From the NCBI RefSeq assembly GCF_023078275.1, contig NC_062972.1:15517691-15581690 (forward strand): DNA of 64,000 bases, read 5' to 3'. A program made the translations under genes and the position numbers. This stretch comes from Leguminivora glycinivorella. Lineage: Eukaryota > Arthropoda > Insecta > Lepidoptera > Tortricidae. Below, in pieces: positions 12,356-46,858 of the stretch. The notes under the pieces are model-generated. The model worked only from the letters and a program-made list of their open reading frames with translations, was not told where the DNA came from and searched no databases. Position 1 is the first letter of the stretch. Each line of letters opens with the position of its first letter.

Positions 12356-13398
12356 AAAAATACTTGTCACTCTTTGTAATTCATTTAAAAAAAAACATTT
12401 ATAGAACGTTCAGTTTAATTGCATAAATTAATTAGAATACAGAACTCCAACTAACTTATAAAAAACTAAAACTAGTCTCTAAAAGCTGCGTCGGAAAAAA
12501 AAATAATTTGGATTTTAATAGGAATCCTTTTGTAGGCATGTTTGATACTTATCACCGTAGTTATATTTGTTTACCTCTGTCAATCTACCTCTCTAGGTAT
12601 CAACTCTAGTTAAATAATGTAAAAACGATTTGACAGATTCTCCTAGCAAGATTGCTTTGCTGAATTTGTAGCGAAGACATTGCCTTGCGTCATATAACAC
12701 TCATATCTATAGAGCTATATAGAACTATGGAAGTATGGAATAACGTTGCGATGTACACTGCTGCAAAGTTTATCATACAACATTTGATATGCAACAATAC
12801 CGTGTGCTTGATGTGCTTAACCTACCTTTTATTTATATTGTTAATTACGTCATAGTTACCAAGAACGATTTAATACTGGACTGTCAAACAAAGCCCATAC
12901 AAAAAAGCGTACCCCTGAAATGTATGGGCCTTTTAGGCTTAAAACTAGATGGCGCTGTTCGCAGCCTAGAAGTGGCCAAAATCATATTTTACCCAAATAT
13001 TTTTGCGTGTTTTTATGTTTTATAAAAACAAATGACATATTTCTTTATATTAAAATCATGATATCACGTCAATACACATTTTGAAATAAATAAATTTGTA
13101 GGCATAGTTAGTATAGTTATGATAGTATTAAATAGGTGGCGCTAAAAAATCTAAGTACCTACGATTTTAAGTATGAATTATGTCAATCCTATATAAATAA
13201 TCCTTGTAGTTACCAAAATTATCGCTGTAGTGCAGTAAAGTAACCATTGTACTTAGACTACATGGGTAGTATTGCAAAAGTTATATATGAAAAAGTTATA
13301 AACACGAGGATACTTACCATATTACAAATCATGAAACCATACTAAGTTTATTAGGAATTTGACTATTGTTGAAATAACGGAACTTGTGAAAGCGAGTA
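12356..13398. other. Non-coding stretch with a small shared repeat
   Basis: The words around 12,880-12,935 (caaagcccatacaaaaaagc, then a CCCCTGAAATGTATGGG block) recur in inverse orientation at about 31,650-31,695, so this is a small dispersed repeat. No gene is supported. Confidence 0.4.
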
Positions 13399-13406
13399 AG
13401 TGACAC

Positions 13407-13797
13407 TAGAGTTGTGCCTGCTCGTTCACTGAAAAGATCGCTCCCAACTAGTACGGTCTCCGAAGTGTACTAGTTCGTTCTTTTAGGACATTTAGGACTA
13501 GTACACCGAGAGAGCGAAAGTCTAATTGTGCATATGGCGTACAGTAACGCTCGCTCGTACTAGCCGAGAGCTGATCGGCCGTTTTCGCGCGCTTTCGGTC
13601 GATTTCGGTCGGATTACACGGATCGCTTTTCTGTCATTGTCACTCCTCGGCTCTTCGCTCCTTTCGCTCCCATTCGTTGCGCGTGTGTGAGTGTACTAAA
13701 TGTACTAGAGAGCAGAATCATTTGGGAGTAGTTCGGTCTAGTACAGTGCAGGGAATCGTGTCTTTTGTACTATTAGTACATGTCCTACACAAGCCTA
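13407..13797. mobile_element. hAT-like non-autonomous element with 8-bp TSD
   Basis: Perfect 8-bp direct repeats AGTGACAC (13,399-13,406 and 13,798-13,805) flank an element that starts TAGAGTTGTG and ends CACAAGCCTA, inverse to each other with two mismatches. An 8-bp target duplication with TAGRG-type ends is characteristic of the hAT superfamily. The interior has repeated ACTAGTAC/GTACTAGT words and a CGCTC-rich centre, but no transposase. Confidence 0.85.
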
Positions 13798-13805
13798 AGT
13801 GACAC

Positions 13806-15299
13806 TTAACTTTTTAAAATTAACAGGCTGCTTGGTTTCATTTACCTACCTTTTGGCTCCACCTCTCTTTTTGTAGTGGTGAAATAAAACGCTCTTCACA
13901 CTTCATTTCACCTAGTTGTATAGACAGTGTGTCCCACACACGCATACTCGTGTAAGCCGACCATCACCATCTCGTGCGATTACTCGCACTCCACCCCCGG
14001 GCCTCTTCAACGAAAATTCTTCTCATAACAGAATAATGACTTGTACGGTGTAACGAGTCTCTTTATCACTACCAAGTTTATGTTCTTGCCGAGCTAAATG
14101 AGAGTTGTAAAAAGTTTGGAATTAGTTCTTATTAACGAAACGTAATCAAGCGTGGCAAGTTGCGGCCTATTCAACAATATCTACTATTCAAGAATAATTT
14201 TATTATGCTGTGTTTGTCTTTAATTGGTTGCGTAAATATAAAATCTAAATTGATTAAGTACCTTGACAACTTAGTTAGTTCGTTTTTTTTAATTAAATGA
14301 CTTCAGTCCATTGGGACTATTTTGCCAGTGTCAAGGTGATATGAGCTAATTATTATTCATTTTGGTACGGTAAGTACGACAGTGTACGGTGAGTTAGCAC
14401 TTGTAAATCGATAGCTAGATTTTACAAGAGCACGTGGACTACCGGCCGTTGACGACAAAAAAGTGGCTAAACGCATTTCTAGATTAATTCTTCATCAGCT
14501 TCTCGCTACAACATTTAGTTTACTGCATAATAAGCTATCGATATTACACTTTAAACAACATTCATGAGCAAAAGCAAAATAAATTATTCACGACACGAGA
14601 CCACTAAGATTGCGCTCGAACCGGAAGTCTTGACAACTTATTGCTAATTGAGATTTAGCAACTCACCATTTTGACACTTTTCTACTGTTTGATCCAGTGC
14701 ATTTTGCATTAATTTTGCTATTCGTGTTTTTTTTGTAATTTATGCAATAAAGTTTAAATAAAATAAGCTTTTGGAAAATCGAATAAATCAAATTATTTAA
14801 CTAACATATTATTCAGGTTTCTGTAGATAGAATATACAGACTTTTTAAAAGACGAAGGTAATTAGGAAGTTAGTTTGAGCAGTATGAGCTGTATAGTTTA
14901 TAAGCTTTGGAATTGTATATTTATTAAGGCATCTAACCCCTTTTTTCGCGTTAGTAATGAAAGAGCTGCATAGTTTATGAACTAAGCATGTCAGTAACGA
15001 AAGACTTGCATAGTTTTTGAACTATTAAGGGATCATAAAACCTATTGAACACGAGTTAGATTCATATTTCGCCTTTTAAAGGAACGAGAATTGAAGCTAG
15101 GCTACGAGTATAGAGGCTGAATGAGATGCGACGAAGCTTTTAAAAAGCAATATAGCCAGCCAAATTCAATATTGCAGTCGTAAAAATGTTAACGACATGT
15201 GGCAATTGTGTATCTACTCACACAACGTGGCTCAAAAACATTTTTGTTTATACATAGATACTCTGTATCTTTAGGTATTTAAATAAAAGTGAAAAAAAA
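13806..15299. other. Non-coding stretch with a LINE-like tail
   Basis: At about 14,725-14,765 there is a short tail resembling the 3' ends at 38,004-38,103 and 46,750-46,858 (tgcaataaagtttaaataaa), so a heavily truncated LINE 3' end is likely. Otherwise no feature is recognised. Confidence 0.4.
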
Positions 15300-15905
15300 A
15301 ACACAATTTGTTATTGTGTAATTTGGATGTATTTTCACATAAAATTAAATGTAATTCGGCTTAAACTGGCACTTAACATAAAAATTTTCAATTTTTTCTA
15401 AAAAAATACTTTTGTGCAATGTGCCACCAGTTACTTTTTGATATCTATCATCGAGGATTCTTAGATTATGTCCAATAACGGCATCATCGCCATCAAAACA
15501 GCGTTTTGTTCTGAGAAATAATAAGTTTTTTTTAATGCTTATATCTCTGAAAGTAGGCGAATTCCAGAAAAGTTTATATGACATTTAACTCTAAGGAATA
15601 CGCTGTTAAAATTATTCGGTTTCCTCATGTTACACCGTGTATAAACCAGTTAATGAAGAGATTAAATGACGGAGGTTAAAAACAGGTTGATCATGATCTG
15701 TGACAGATTCGCTTGCTTTTGTACTTGTAACTAAATGTATTTTTCTTAAATAGTTTCCTAGATTAATGTTGTTACTAAATGCCGCAAATATTTCTGTTAA
15801 TCTTACATTCTCCTCCACGATACAGGCTACGCCTAGTGTGGAGGTCAGTATAATGTACCACTGACTAAATTTATATTGCCAAATAAACAATTTTGTTTTG
15901 TTTTT
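15300..15905 (-). other. Two adjacent open frames, unassigned
   Basis: Two frames on the - strand (15,345-15,584 and 15,630-15,890) of 79 and 86 codons lie close together. Neither has a recognisable domain, a good start context or a polyadenylation signal. They may be remnants of an unidentified mobile element or chance open frames in AT-rich DNA. Confidence 0.2.
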
Positions 15906-16573
15906 GTTTGTTGTTTTGGTTGATTAACAATCAAAATAAGTTTTAACTACCCGTAAATGTCGAAATTATTTGTTAACATTTTTTTTAAATACCTTACAGT
16001 GCAGACATAATTTGTAGCGCGCTTTTTAACAGGTCAGATATGAAATCAAATTACATACCTAGTGCATACCTAAATATTTTAGTAATCTTAAAGCATTTTT
16101 AGACTTTGGAAATTCTCTTTTATTTTTCTATTTTATATAAACCGTGGGCCTGAATAACCCGAAAGATTTTAACAGTGTGTTCCTGGCCACATTTAGAGAC
16201 TATAATCTCGTAATGAAATTTCTGAATTTGGCTTAGATTCAGAGATAATTATTTTACATCTTTCTCTAAAACTGTATTTCGTCAAAATTCGGCCCAAAAC
16301 GCATTTTCGACTGAAGTTTAAATCACTATCCATTCTAGTCTTGTCATACTAATTGACGTAAAGTAAAAAAGAAAAAAAAACTTTGCAAAAACCTGTTACT
16401 CGATACAAAAAATGAAAAAACAACCTCCAAAACTTAATTTTTTGTTATGATATGACTTATCAAGGACCCATGTCCCAGCCCATTCAAAAATAAAAAATAA
16501 AATGAATTAAAAGTATAAAAAAAATTTTTTGCTTGTTTTTACGCCAGCATGCGTGGTAAAAATATGTTGGGTT
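15906..16573. other. Non-coding stretch, nothing recognised
   Basis: AT-rich sequence without supported features. Confidence 0.4.
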
Positions 16574-16581
16574 CTTCAGGC

Positions 16582-17276
16582 CATTTGTAAGTCGTATACC
16601 TCGAAATCAAAAAATCCTTGTAGGTTTTCACCTATTCGCGTTTCGCCGCGATCTCAAAATTTCTGAACAATATTTTTTTCTTGTAGTATGATTTTTGGTC
16701 ACCAATTACAATGGTGTATAATAAAATTCATAGTATATTTATTATCCTGCCTCTTTTTACTGTAGTCGCTCTTCACCTCAATAGATATTTGTTTGTAATG
16801 CGTTATTAGATATCGTGATATTTCCCTTTTTTAGCACTTTAACTCTATAGTTCTGTTTTGCAAATGCATTTCGCATTTGTAGGTTTTATCCTGGTTATAT
16901 AACCTCGTTGTGCATATCACTGGTATTGTGGTATTACTAATAAAGTATTACTAATGCAAATGTTGATGTTGATATATGTCCATTTGACCACGTATTATAT
17001 CCCAGTGATATAGACTTTTTTTAAAGCCATTAATACAATAATATGTGACCAAGGTAAAATGCGACTAAATATATTTGCGGCTAACTGAATAGGCTATTAG
17101 TGATAAACGCTACATAAAAGTCTGCTATTGTTGTAAAAATCTATTGAAAGTATATGCGAGTAACAAAATATACTATCGATATTACACGCTACAACAAAAT
17201 ACGCTATCGCGGCAAAACGCGAATAGGTGAAAAGCTACAAGGATTTTTTGATTTCGAGGTATACGACTAACAAATG
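16582..17276. mobile_element. hAT-like non-autonomous element, about 80-bp TIRs
   Basis: The left end (CATTTGTAAGTCGTATACC) and the right end (inverse of CATTTGTTAGTCGTATACC) are inverted over about 75-80 bp. Flanking direct repeats cttcaggc (16,574-16,581) and cttcagga (17,277-17,284) match at 7 of 8 positions, which suggests an 8-bp hAT-type target duplication. The 540-bp interior has no coding capacity. Confidence 0.75.
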
Positions 17277-17687
17277 CTTCAGGACCACAGTGTGTTCATG
17301 TTAATTATAAACGCGTTTGTTGCTATTCTGCTTATTAAGCAAGAGTCATAATATATTAATAGTGCTAATCAATACCTCGGTAGGTATACTACTAATCGTT
17401 ACGCCCACTATCATTAACTGCCTGCTATCGACGTACACATGATAGCTTCATATATGCCTAATATGTAACAGTATATTTAGATACCATGAGTTTTTATAGT
17501 TAGAACGTTTGAAAAGTGAAATTCGTTGTATGGAGAAAATTAAGTGCCCTAAAAAGTTACCTTACTAGAACCAAAAATTACATCATTTTTTAAATGATGT
17601 TATGATCGAACGACCGACTTAAATCCGATTTAAGACAGTAATTGTTTTATTATTGCTTCCGAGCAATTAAATTGAATAAGTAAAATA
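17277..17687. other. Non-coding stretch, nothing recognised
   Basis: AT-rich sequence without supported features beyond the target duplication at its start. Confidence 0.4.
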
Positions 17688-18043
17688 CAGCGTGTGTATT
17701 CCATACGGGCGAATATTTGAATAACGATTAGTATTGGACCTAAGGAGCCTAACTACATGGTTTTTTTATTAAATAGATGAGATATTTTTTTTCATACATA
17801 ATAATTCAGCACGCAATGTATTACGTCCACATCAATTAGCGTACCTACCTAAACGTCATTACGACATGACGTTTATGTCATGTCAAGTTAATATGGACGG
17901 CGTACATTGCTGCTTGGTCAGATTTAAAAAAATAATTACTCTTAATTAATAACACTTTTTCATAAAATGATTACACTATATGATTTGTATGGTTAGATAC
18001 TATAACTGGATACATTATTCGCCCGTATGGAATCCACACGCTG
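17688..18043. mobile_element. MITE with TA target, CAGCGTGTG ends
   Basis: The left end starts CAGCGTGTGTATTCCATACG and the right end is its inverse over about 28 bp with one mismatch. TA bases flank both ends. This matches a Tc1/mariner-type non-autonomous element. There is no open frame of note. Confidence 0.8.
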
Positions 18044-20042
18044 TATAAAACCATCATGTCTGGTATCAATATCAAATACTGGTAAAGTGTAATCTACAAC
18101 GAGACCAGAAGAAATATGACTACCTATTTTATCCTATATTTATTATTAGAAGTTTTATGTAATAAATTTGCTGAATAGACCGTTCAATTATTTTTATTGT
18201 GTATACCGCGGTCATTTAGCGGCCGTGATTCGAGCATAACGTCCACAGCAGGATATCTCATTTCGTCCACAAAAAGGTCAAAATGTCCGCTTCCTCTCAC
18301 ATAGTGCTATAACGAAGATCATTTTGGTTCTAGGATACAAAGACTGGATATTACAAGCCCCTTCAGGCGATATAATTGAATTCTTAATTAGATGTGTCGT
18401 CAAAAAGAAAGTCATTTGTGACGCGCTGTGATATGAGATTAATTCTCTTTGAACATGGAACTCGACCTTTACGCCCTAATGACAGCGTTTCTTAACAAAG
18501 TCTTTGACTATGCAGCTATTTGTCGAGATGTAATATTAAAGTATTTCATTTATACTTAGAGCCAGTGCTTTTTAAGTTTTGTTCAGTTTGAAAGACTACA
18601 TCGTAACTTAAGTCAGTTTGAGTAGACAATGACAATAATAGTCTCTTATTCATGCTCCATAGTTTAAGGTAGTTATTTTTTTATTGGTATCATAGTAAAT
18701 TTCGCTTTGTAGCTCTGATATGAAATAGGGATAGCTGAAATATGCTGCGGGCGGAGCGTAAATGGATATTGGTCTCTTGTCTACGTAGTCACGATTCAGA
18801 ATAGATAAGATTGACGTACTTTTATATTTCTAACATTTACTTAAAAATATATTTCTATTTGACTTTTTTTTTGTATTTCTTCTTTTTTATAATATTATGT
18901 GTAGTTTTTAGTTGAAATTCGACATTTAGAGACGTTATACATCTCTAATCATTGTAGTAGCGTTATACTATAGTTAGAACTTAGAATTAGTATTATCAAT
19001 TGAAATTTCAGTTCAATTTTAAAGGTTTTGTATATAATGTATGACGTGTAGAAGTGCCTCTGTGGAGTATTTGCTGAATAAATGATTTGTAATTTGTAAT
19101 AGCATGCCCTTTTGTAGACAGTACCTACGTTACCAGGCGTGACACAGTTTTTACTGCTATTACCCGCTTGTTATATATCAATCACGATAAGACGGTGTAT
19201 CCACATTGACAGTTGACAACAACAATTTGATTGCCATGGTCGAGAAGTAACATTTAGTACTCAGCGACATTGTTACACAAACAATGAACAGCAAAGTGTC
19301 CCTGTCGGGCCTGAAACAGGCTACAGGTTTTGTGAACACTTTACTATGTGTACCGCTTTGAAAGCAACAACACTGAGCCGGATTCATCGTGTTTGCCCCA
19401 TTGGCACTGCGTCCATATAAGCTTATTCAAAATTCATGCCGTACCCGACATATCACTTCAGCACGCGACCTCAAATATTTTTAATGAATAAATGAGAGGT
19501 CGGTTTTAGACCGAAAACGCTTGGCAAATGGAAAAATATGAGTGGTGATTTTGTAGTTGGATTGGTTAATTTAAGATATCTGACAAAAATATCGTTTTGT
19601 ACTGACAATACGAACAATTTAATTGACATTTTGACGTCACAAAGATCGCGGTCCCGGGTTTCAATTTTTTGCCAATTTTTCTAGAACCCCTTATCCAATT
19701 TTGAAAAATTAGGTGTCGATTGAAAGCGTATAACATGCTGATTAAGATTTCTTATATGTGAAAAGTATAGTTTTGTTAGTTATTTTTTAACTAACAATAA
19801 TGCAAAAAATACTTTTTTTTTACTCTCTTTTTTGATTTTTGTGACTCAAAAAGGCAATGAAAACGGCCACTTAGCTAAAAAATATGTTATATAAATCATT
19901 TAACTACATTATTAAGCTATCTGTTGCTTTTTAAATTTCTACGATCGGATAATAAATAAGCAAACTACAACCACATACGTAGGCGGGGAGTACCGCTTGA
20001 CACGCGTTCCCATACATTCGGCGTCTACCAAATTACACCTCG
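18044..20042. other. Non-coding stretch, possible LINE tail
   Basis: At 19,045-19,100 the sequence tttgctgaataaatgatttg followed by taatttgtaatag resembles a LINE or mRNA 3' end with AATAAA, but no coding part precedes it. The open frame 19,178-19,387 (-) has no recognisable motif. Confidence 0.35.
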
Positions 20043-21575
20043 CGCAAAATTCGTTTCAAGCAGGTATACCTCTTATCTTATTCGTTGTAACCTATCAATA
20101 TTGGTATCATTTGAAAGGACAATTAAAGTACTTTAAGAAACAATGTCAATCATTTTCTTAAAATCAATAATCGCCAGTCTGCGGTGGTTACAAAGGAAAA
20201 AAGTGGGTATGCAATTTGACTGGTTTCCTAGGTTTGATACCCTAGACGAGTTTAAAAGGGGAGGTAAAGGTGACATATGAGTTGCTCTCTGGCCTAAAAG
20301 CTACACAGAGGGTCAGGGGAAAAAAACTAGGGTTTAAGTTTAGTTTTAAGTAATTTTTTTTTATTTGTTGATTTTATTGTGTTTAATTTTTTTGTAATTT
20401 TATCAAGGATAAACGTTGGTTTCTTTTGCTGAAAATTCCCTTTTTTATGAGAAATGTTATGAATTTCATGGCATTTTCCGATAGAGACTAAAATTAACTT
20501 TCAAATAAGGCCACATAGTCATACTTTTACTTATATAATGTTAAGGGTAATACCAAGTAATACCGTTTGAACTCAAACGACTTAGAGGTGTGGTTTTTTG
20601 ACCCAGTAGGTATTAAAAAGGTAGGTCGTAAAATCAAAACGATTGGACTTCGGTCGTTATACACATTAAATCACTAAAACGAAGTTACCTATAATGTTTT
20701 AGTAATTATGATCCTCACTTTTAGCCACTTTTCTCAAAACATAATTATTCAACAGTAGTCAAGATAACATTAAGAGCATATTTATTATTAATATTGCGTA
20801 TTATAAATATGAAATAGTTGTTGAGGTACACTTGTTAAGTACATGCAGCTCCTGCAAATACACTCAGTGTCAAAAAAATCACACATCTTAATCGTTTACG
20901 TCGAAGCAGTATTGACCCACATATTAGAGAGCAGGGCACGCAGGCCGCCTCGTAAGACTACCTATTATACCTATATATGTGTGGCACTGAGGAACCAGTG
21001 AAGTCAGGTCTATGGATTGCTACACTGTTGTCCCGCTTGCACTACTTCGCCGGGGCTATTACCCTTAATAATATATAAGTAAAAGTATGACTATGTGGCC
21101 TTATTTGAAAGTTAATTTTAGTCTCTATCGGAAAATGCCATGAAATTCATAACATTTCTCATAAAAAAGGGCAAACTTTTCAGCTAAAGAAACCAACGTT
21201 TATCCTTGATAAAATTACAAAAAAATTAAACACAATAAAATCAACAAATAAAAGAAAAAATTACTTAAAACTAAACTTAAACCCTAGTTTTTTTTCTCCC
21301 CTGACCCTCTGTATAGCTTTTAGGCCAGAGAGCAACTCATATGTCACCTTTACCTCCCCTTTTAAACTCGTCTAGGGTATCAAACCTAGGAAACCAGTCA
21401 AATTGCATACCCACTTTTTTTTCTTTGTAACCACCGCAGCCTGGCGATTATTGATTTTAAGAAAATGATTGACATTGTTTCTTAAAGTACTTTAATTGTC
21501 CTTTCAAATGATACCAATATTGATAGGTTACAACGAATAAGATAAGAGGTATACCTGCTTGAAACGAATTTTGCG
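20043..21575. repeat. Long foldback (inverted repeat) element
   Basis: The arms 20,043-20,553 and 21,057-21,575 are inverted copies over about 510 bp with only scattered substitutions and small indels (for example the paired blocks around gtgggtatgcaatttgactg and its complement). A spacer of about 500 bp separates them. Outside the arms homology stops sharply, and no target duplication is seen. There is no protein coding capacity. A transcript through this region would form a long double-stranded RNA stem. Confidence 0.85.
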
Positions 21576-23043
21576 TTCTTACAAGTCAAAACATCAGACT
21601 CGGTTGTGTTTTTCGTCGTTCAGTTTTCAAAATAATACTAGTCATTGTTGCAAATTAAAGTGATTCTCAATGTCTATAGACTTGGTGGATATGTTGGAAT
21701 CACATCATATTTTTGGGTTTGCGTGAAGAGTTTGTTTGCGTGTAAATGGAATTAATTGTACTAGGTACTAAGATTAACACGAAATGTACAAAAATAAAAA
21801 TGTTTACAATATTGTTTGATTGTATCCGCTGTAACTCGGCCCGGACATCTGTACGTTTGGTACGGTCACGTATGTTGTTTCTAATTAACATCAACTTGTT
21901 CAGCCGCAATGCGTTCGCCATATTGGACTTCACTTTGTATTGCTGGCAACTTTCGCAGTAAACCGTTTTGCTGTTTTGACGGTCTAGTACGTGCATTGGA
22001 GATAATACTGTGGTATTTCTGTTATAAGCATAAGTACACAGTCTGACTGGTGTACGTGCTATACGTATTTAGATACTTGTTACAATAATTTTAGGAATAT
22101 TAGGTAACTTACTCGTATTTCAACTTTGTTGGTTCTAAAAAAAAGGTTTGCGAAGGATTACCTTCCCATATTAATGCCTGCCATAATAAGGTAATCTCGG
22201 ATGACTTATATATGTAATTTAATATCATACCATGTCCGATAAGTACTTGGCTTGTTATTGAGGGTCGGTTTCTAGATGTTAGGTATCTCCAGTGTATTTT
22301 TAATCTGATTATGAAAAAGTAACTATTTTTCCAATGACCGAACATACTTTCAAACATAACAATTATGAAAAACAAACACAAATTTAACATTTAACTAACT
22401 TGTTTTTTTAGGCAAGTACGTTTATCTACATATATCTCTTCCATATCCGATGTAGGGCGCGTTGATTAAAACTTTGGCCATTCCACCGAAACTAACGTAC
22501 GAGCAAAAACATCAACTGATATGGAAACAAATTTGTATCCCACGCTGCGATCACAAGCTCGGTTATGAAATTTGTATGAAATGAAATATTAATTACAAAA
22601 CTTTTTTAAATTTTAACAATAAATCTACGGTAGTCAAGCTATTATTGTAAAATGGGATATTTTTCGCAGTTATTTATTTGTTTTATTGACTTCATTCCTA
22701 TTATTACTTACCTACTGGATACCCGGGCTTTAAATTTAACTTTGCCGTACTTTGTACATATTAACTATGAGAAAGAAACGAAGTGTTATATAAATTGCAT
22801 TATAATAACACAAGGAAATAAAAAAAAGATAGATATTCCACAATTTTAAAAGGTGCGCGCTGCAGTGAGTTTAATTGTATTTTTATTGCACTGAAACGCG
22901 CGTGGAAGTAAAAAATACATTTATATTTAATATGTATAGATACATACAAAGTTTTATTACCGTACCTACATGGCGCTAAAGACTATGACTTGACTGTGAT
23001 AATGAGTTAGTTTATAATTATTATGTACATATCTTGTCCCCAG
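21576..23043. other. Non-coding stretch upstream of the first visible CUB exon
   Basis: No exon carrying the first half of CUB1 is recognisable here. The open frames 21,700-21,996 and 22,109-22,390 (-) and 22,652-22,849 (+) have no family motif. The last 30 bases form the polypyrimidine tract and acceptor (tcttgtccccag) of the exon at 23,044. Confidence 0.45.
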
Positions 23044-45062
<22,019 letters not shown>

Positions 45063-45086
45063 ACATTTCTATGTGAAGATAATTTA

Positions 45087-45092
45087 ATTAAA
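45087..45092 (+). promoter_or_regulatory. Possible polyadenylation signal ATTAAA
   Basis: ATTAAA lies 25 bases after the stop codon of the CUB gene and is followed by T- and GT-rich sequence (tattttgttgttgg). No AATAAA is nearby. If used, the 3' UTR is unusually short. Confidence 0.35.
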
Positions 45093-46216
45093 TATTTTGT
45101 TGTTGGTTCCGTGTTTTATTGAAATTTTCCAGTAAATTAAAATCTGGAAGTATTACGAGCAGCCGAATAATATTGACTAAATACATAATTTGCTGATCTG
45201 CGATATCAGTACCAATATATTTTCGGGCTGGAGCTTTATTCAATGTGCTTAACAGTTTAATTTTTCGCATGTGGATGGATAATTCCATTATTATCAAATT
45301 ATTATTCTACCAAATGTTGATTCAATCAAGTGTTAATGTGTGTTTGTGTGTAATTAATACCAAAATTTATTAATTGGAAAAGTAATGTAGCAAATATCAG
45401 CTTCGTTTCATGACTTTTAGTCGTGTCGGTTTATAATTTGATTTGGTTTAAATATCTAGTTGTACATATGTGAGTGTGCACGGGAAAACGTCCCACTTTG
45501 TTGACTGCTATAAAATCGCTTTGTCAGTTTATTCATATAAAGATAAGTAAATCTCACCTTAATGGTAACCGAAGTGGGACGTTCTACTAAACACACTCAC
45601 ATAATGAAGACACGAAGATATATACTTATATTGTATGTATTACCTACATTCATCACGCAAATAAATGCCCTTACCTTACTGGGACTTGAACCCAAAACCA
45701 TCGGCTTTGAAGGCTCAGTCACTATCAGGCAGGCAAGCATGGTCGCACTTACTACCTAATAGTGCGATAGGGACGGCTGATGTTTTATCATGTATCGCGC
45801 ACCCACTCTTGCCTGCCAGGTCGTCTACATGAAGAGAGTAATTACGGTAAGTTGCTTTTTTTATATACTACGTCGGTGGCATACAAGGTCCGCCTGATAG
45901 AAAGCGGTGACCGTCACCTATGGACGCCTGCAACTCAAGGAGTGTCACGTGCGCGTTGCGAACCCATTAAAAACTGGTACACTCCTTTTGCTATTCTGCC
46001 TTTGTATATTCCGTAACGTATGTTGAACACATATTGGTATCCTTCACATTTGATGAATGTCGTTGATTCAGCTGTGTTACAGTATACTCGTAGCTAAATT
46101 TCATGGCTGTTTAAAGTAGGTTACATAATACTATGGTTGAGTTACTATTCGATGTGTTTGCTTTGTGTGCTGGGCTGCGTGTTTGATATTCAGTGCAAAG
46201 GTGCGGATGCCAGGCA
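45093..46216. other. Intergenic stretch with a diverged SINE
   Basis: 45,595-45,760 holds aaataaatgcccttaccttac and gggacttgaacccaaaaccatc, a diverged copy (- strand) of the SINE at 33,480-33,725. No gene is supported; the open frames lack motifs. Confidence 0.5.
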
Positions 46217-46571
46217 ATACAGAGTGCGGCCTGTAACAAAGGCGAAGAATTGAACTCTAGGCTATTCTCCTTATACTGATCAACATTTGTTCGGCGACTT
46301 TTAAAAATAACTTGTATTTTGATTTTTATCGCCCTTGAAAGTTTTTTCTAAGAGGTAATGTATTGCGAATTCTGTTAAGTCTAAAGTGTGACAGACAACG
46401 TCAATGACAACAATAATGGCGTACATTGAAGCTAATATTTATTTTGTATGAAAAATTAAAAATTTGAAGACTTCATAATTTTTAAAAGTCACTGAACAAA
46501 TGTTGATCAGTATAAGTAGAATAGCCTACAGTTCAATTCTTCGCCTTTGTTATGTAGGCCCCACTCTGTAT
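46217..46571. mobile_element. MITE with about 85-bp inverted ends
   Basis: The left end (atacagagtgcggcctgtaa, then caaaggcgaagaattgaact) is mirrored at the right end (agttcaattcttcgcctttg to ccactctgtat) over about 85 bp. Non-coding interior. No clear target duplication. Confidence 0.82.
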
Positions 46572-46749
46572 AGGAGACCAATATGAACTTTTTTTTTTAA
46601 CTGCTTAAGTTTATTAAAAATGTCCCAACTACTGTTCCATGAAATTTAGTTAATTTAATTATTTTATTAATTTAATTTAGCATTTTTAAATATATTTTTT
46701 TTAGCTGCTTAAGTTGATTTTGTATGAAATATTTATTAGCTCTTATTGA

Positions 46750-46858
46750 TCTCTGTTTGGCCCAAAGGTTAGCTGGTAGAGAATGCCTTTTGGTATTAAC
46801 TTCGCCTTTTGTACATTTTTTTACTGTGCAATAAAGTTTAAATAAATAAATAAATAAT
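46750..46858 (+). mobile_element. LINE 3' tail ending in (AAATA)n, second copy
   Basis: Same terminal words as at 38,004-38,103: ggtagagaatgcc, cgccttttgtaca and gcaataaagtttaaataaa. Strongly 5'-truncated. Confidence 0.75.
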
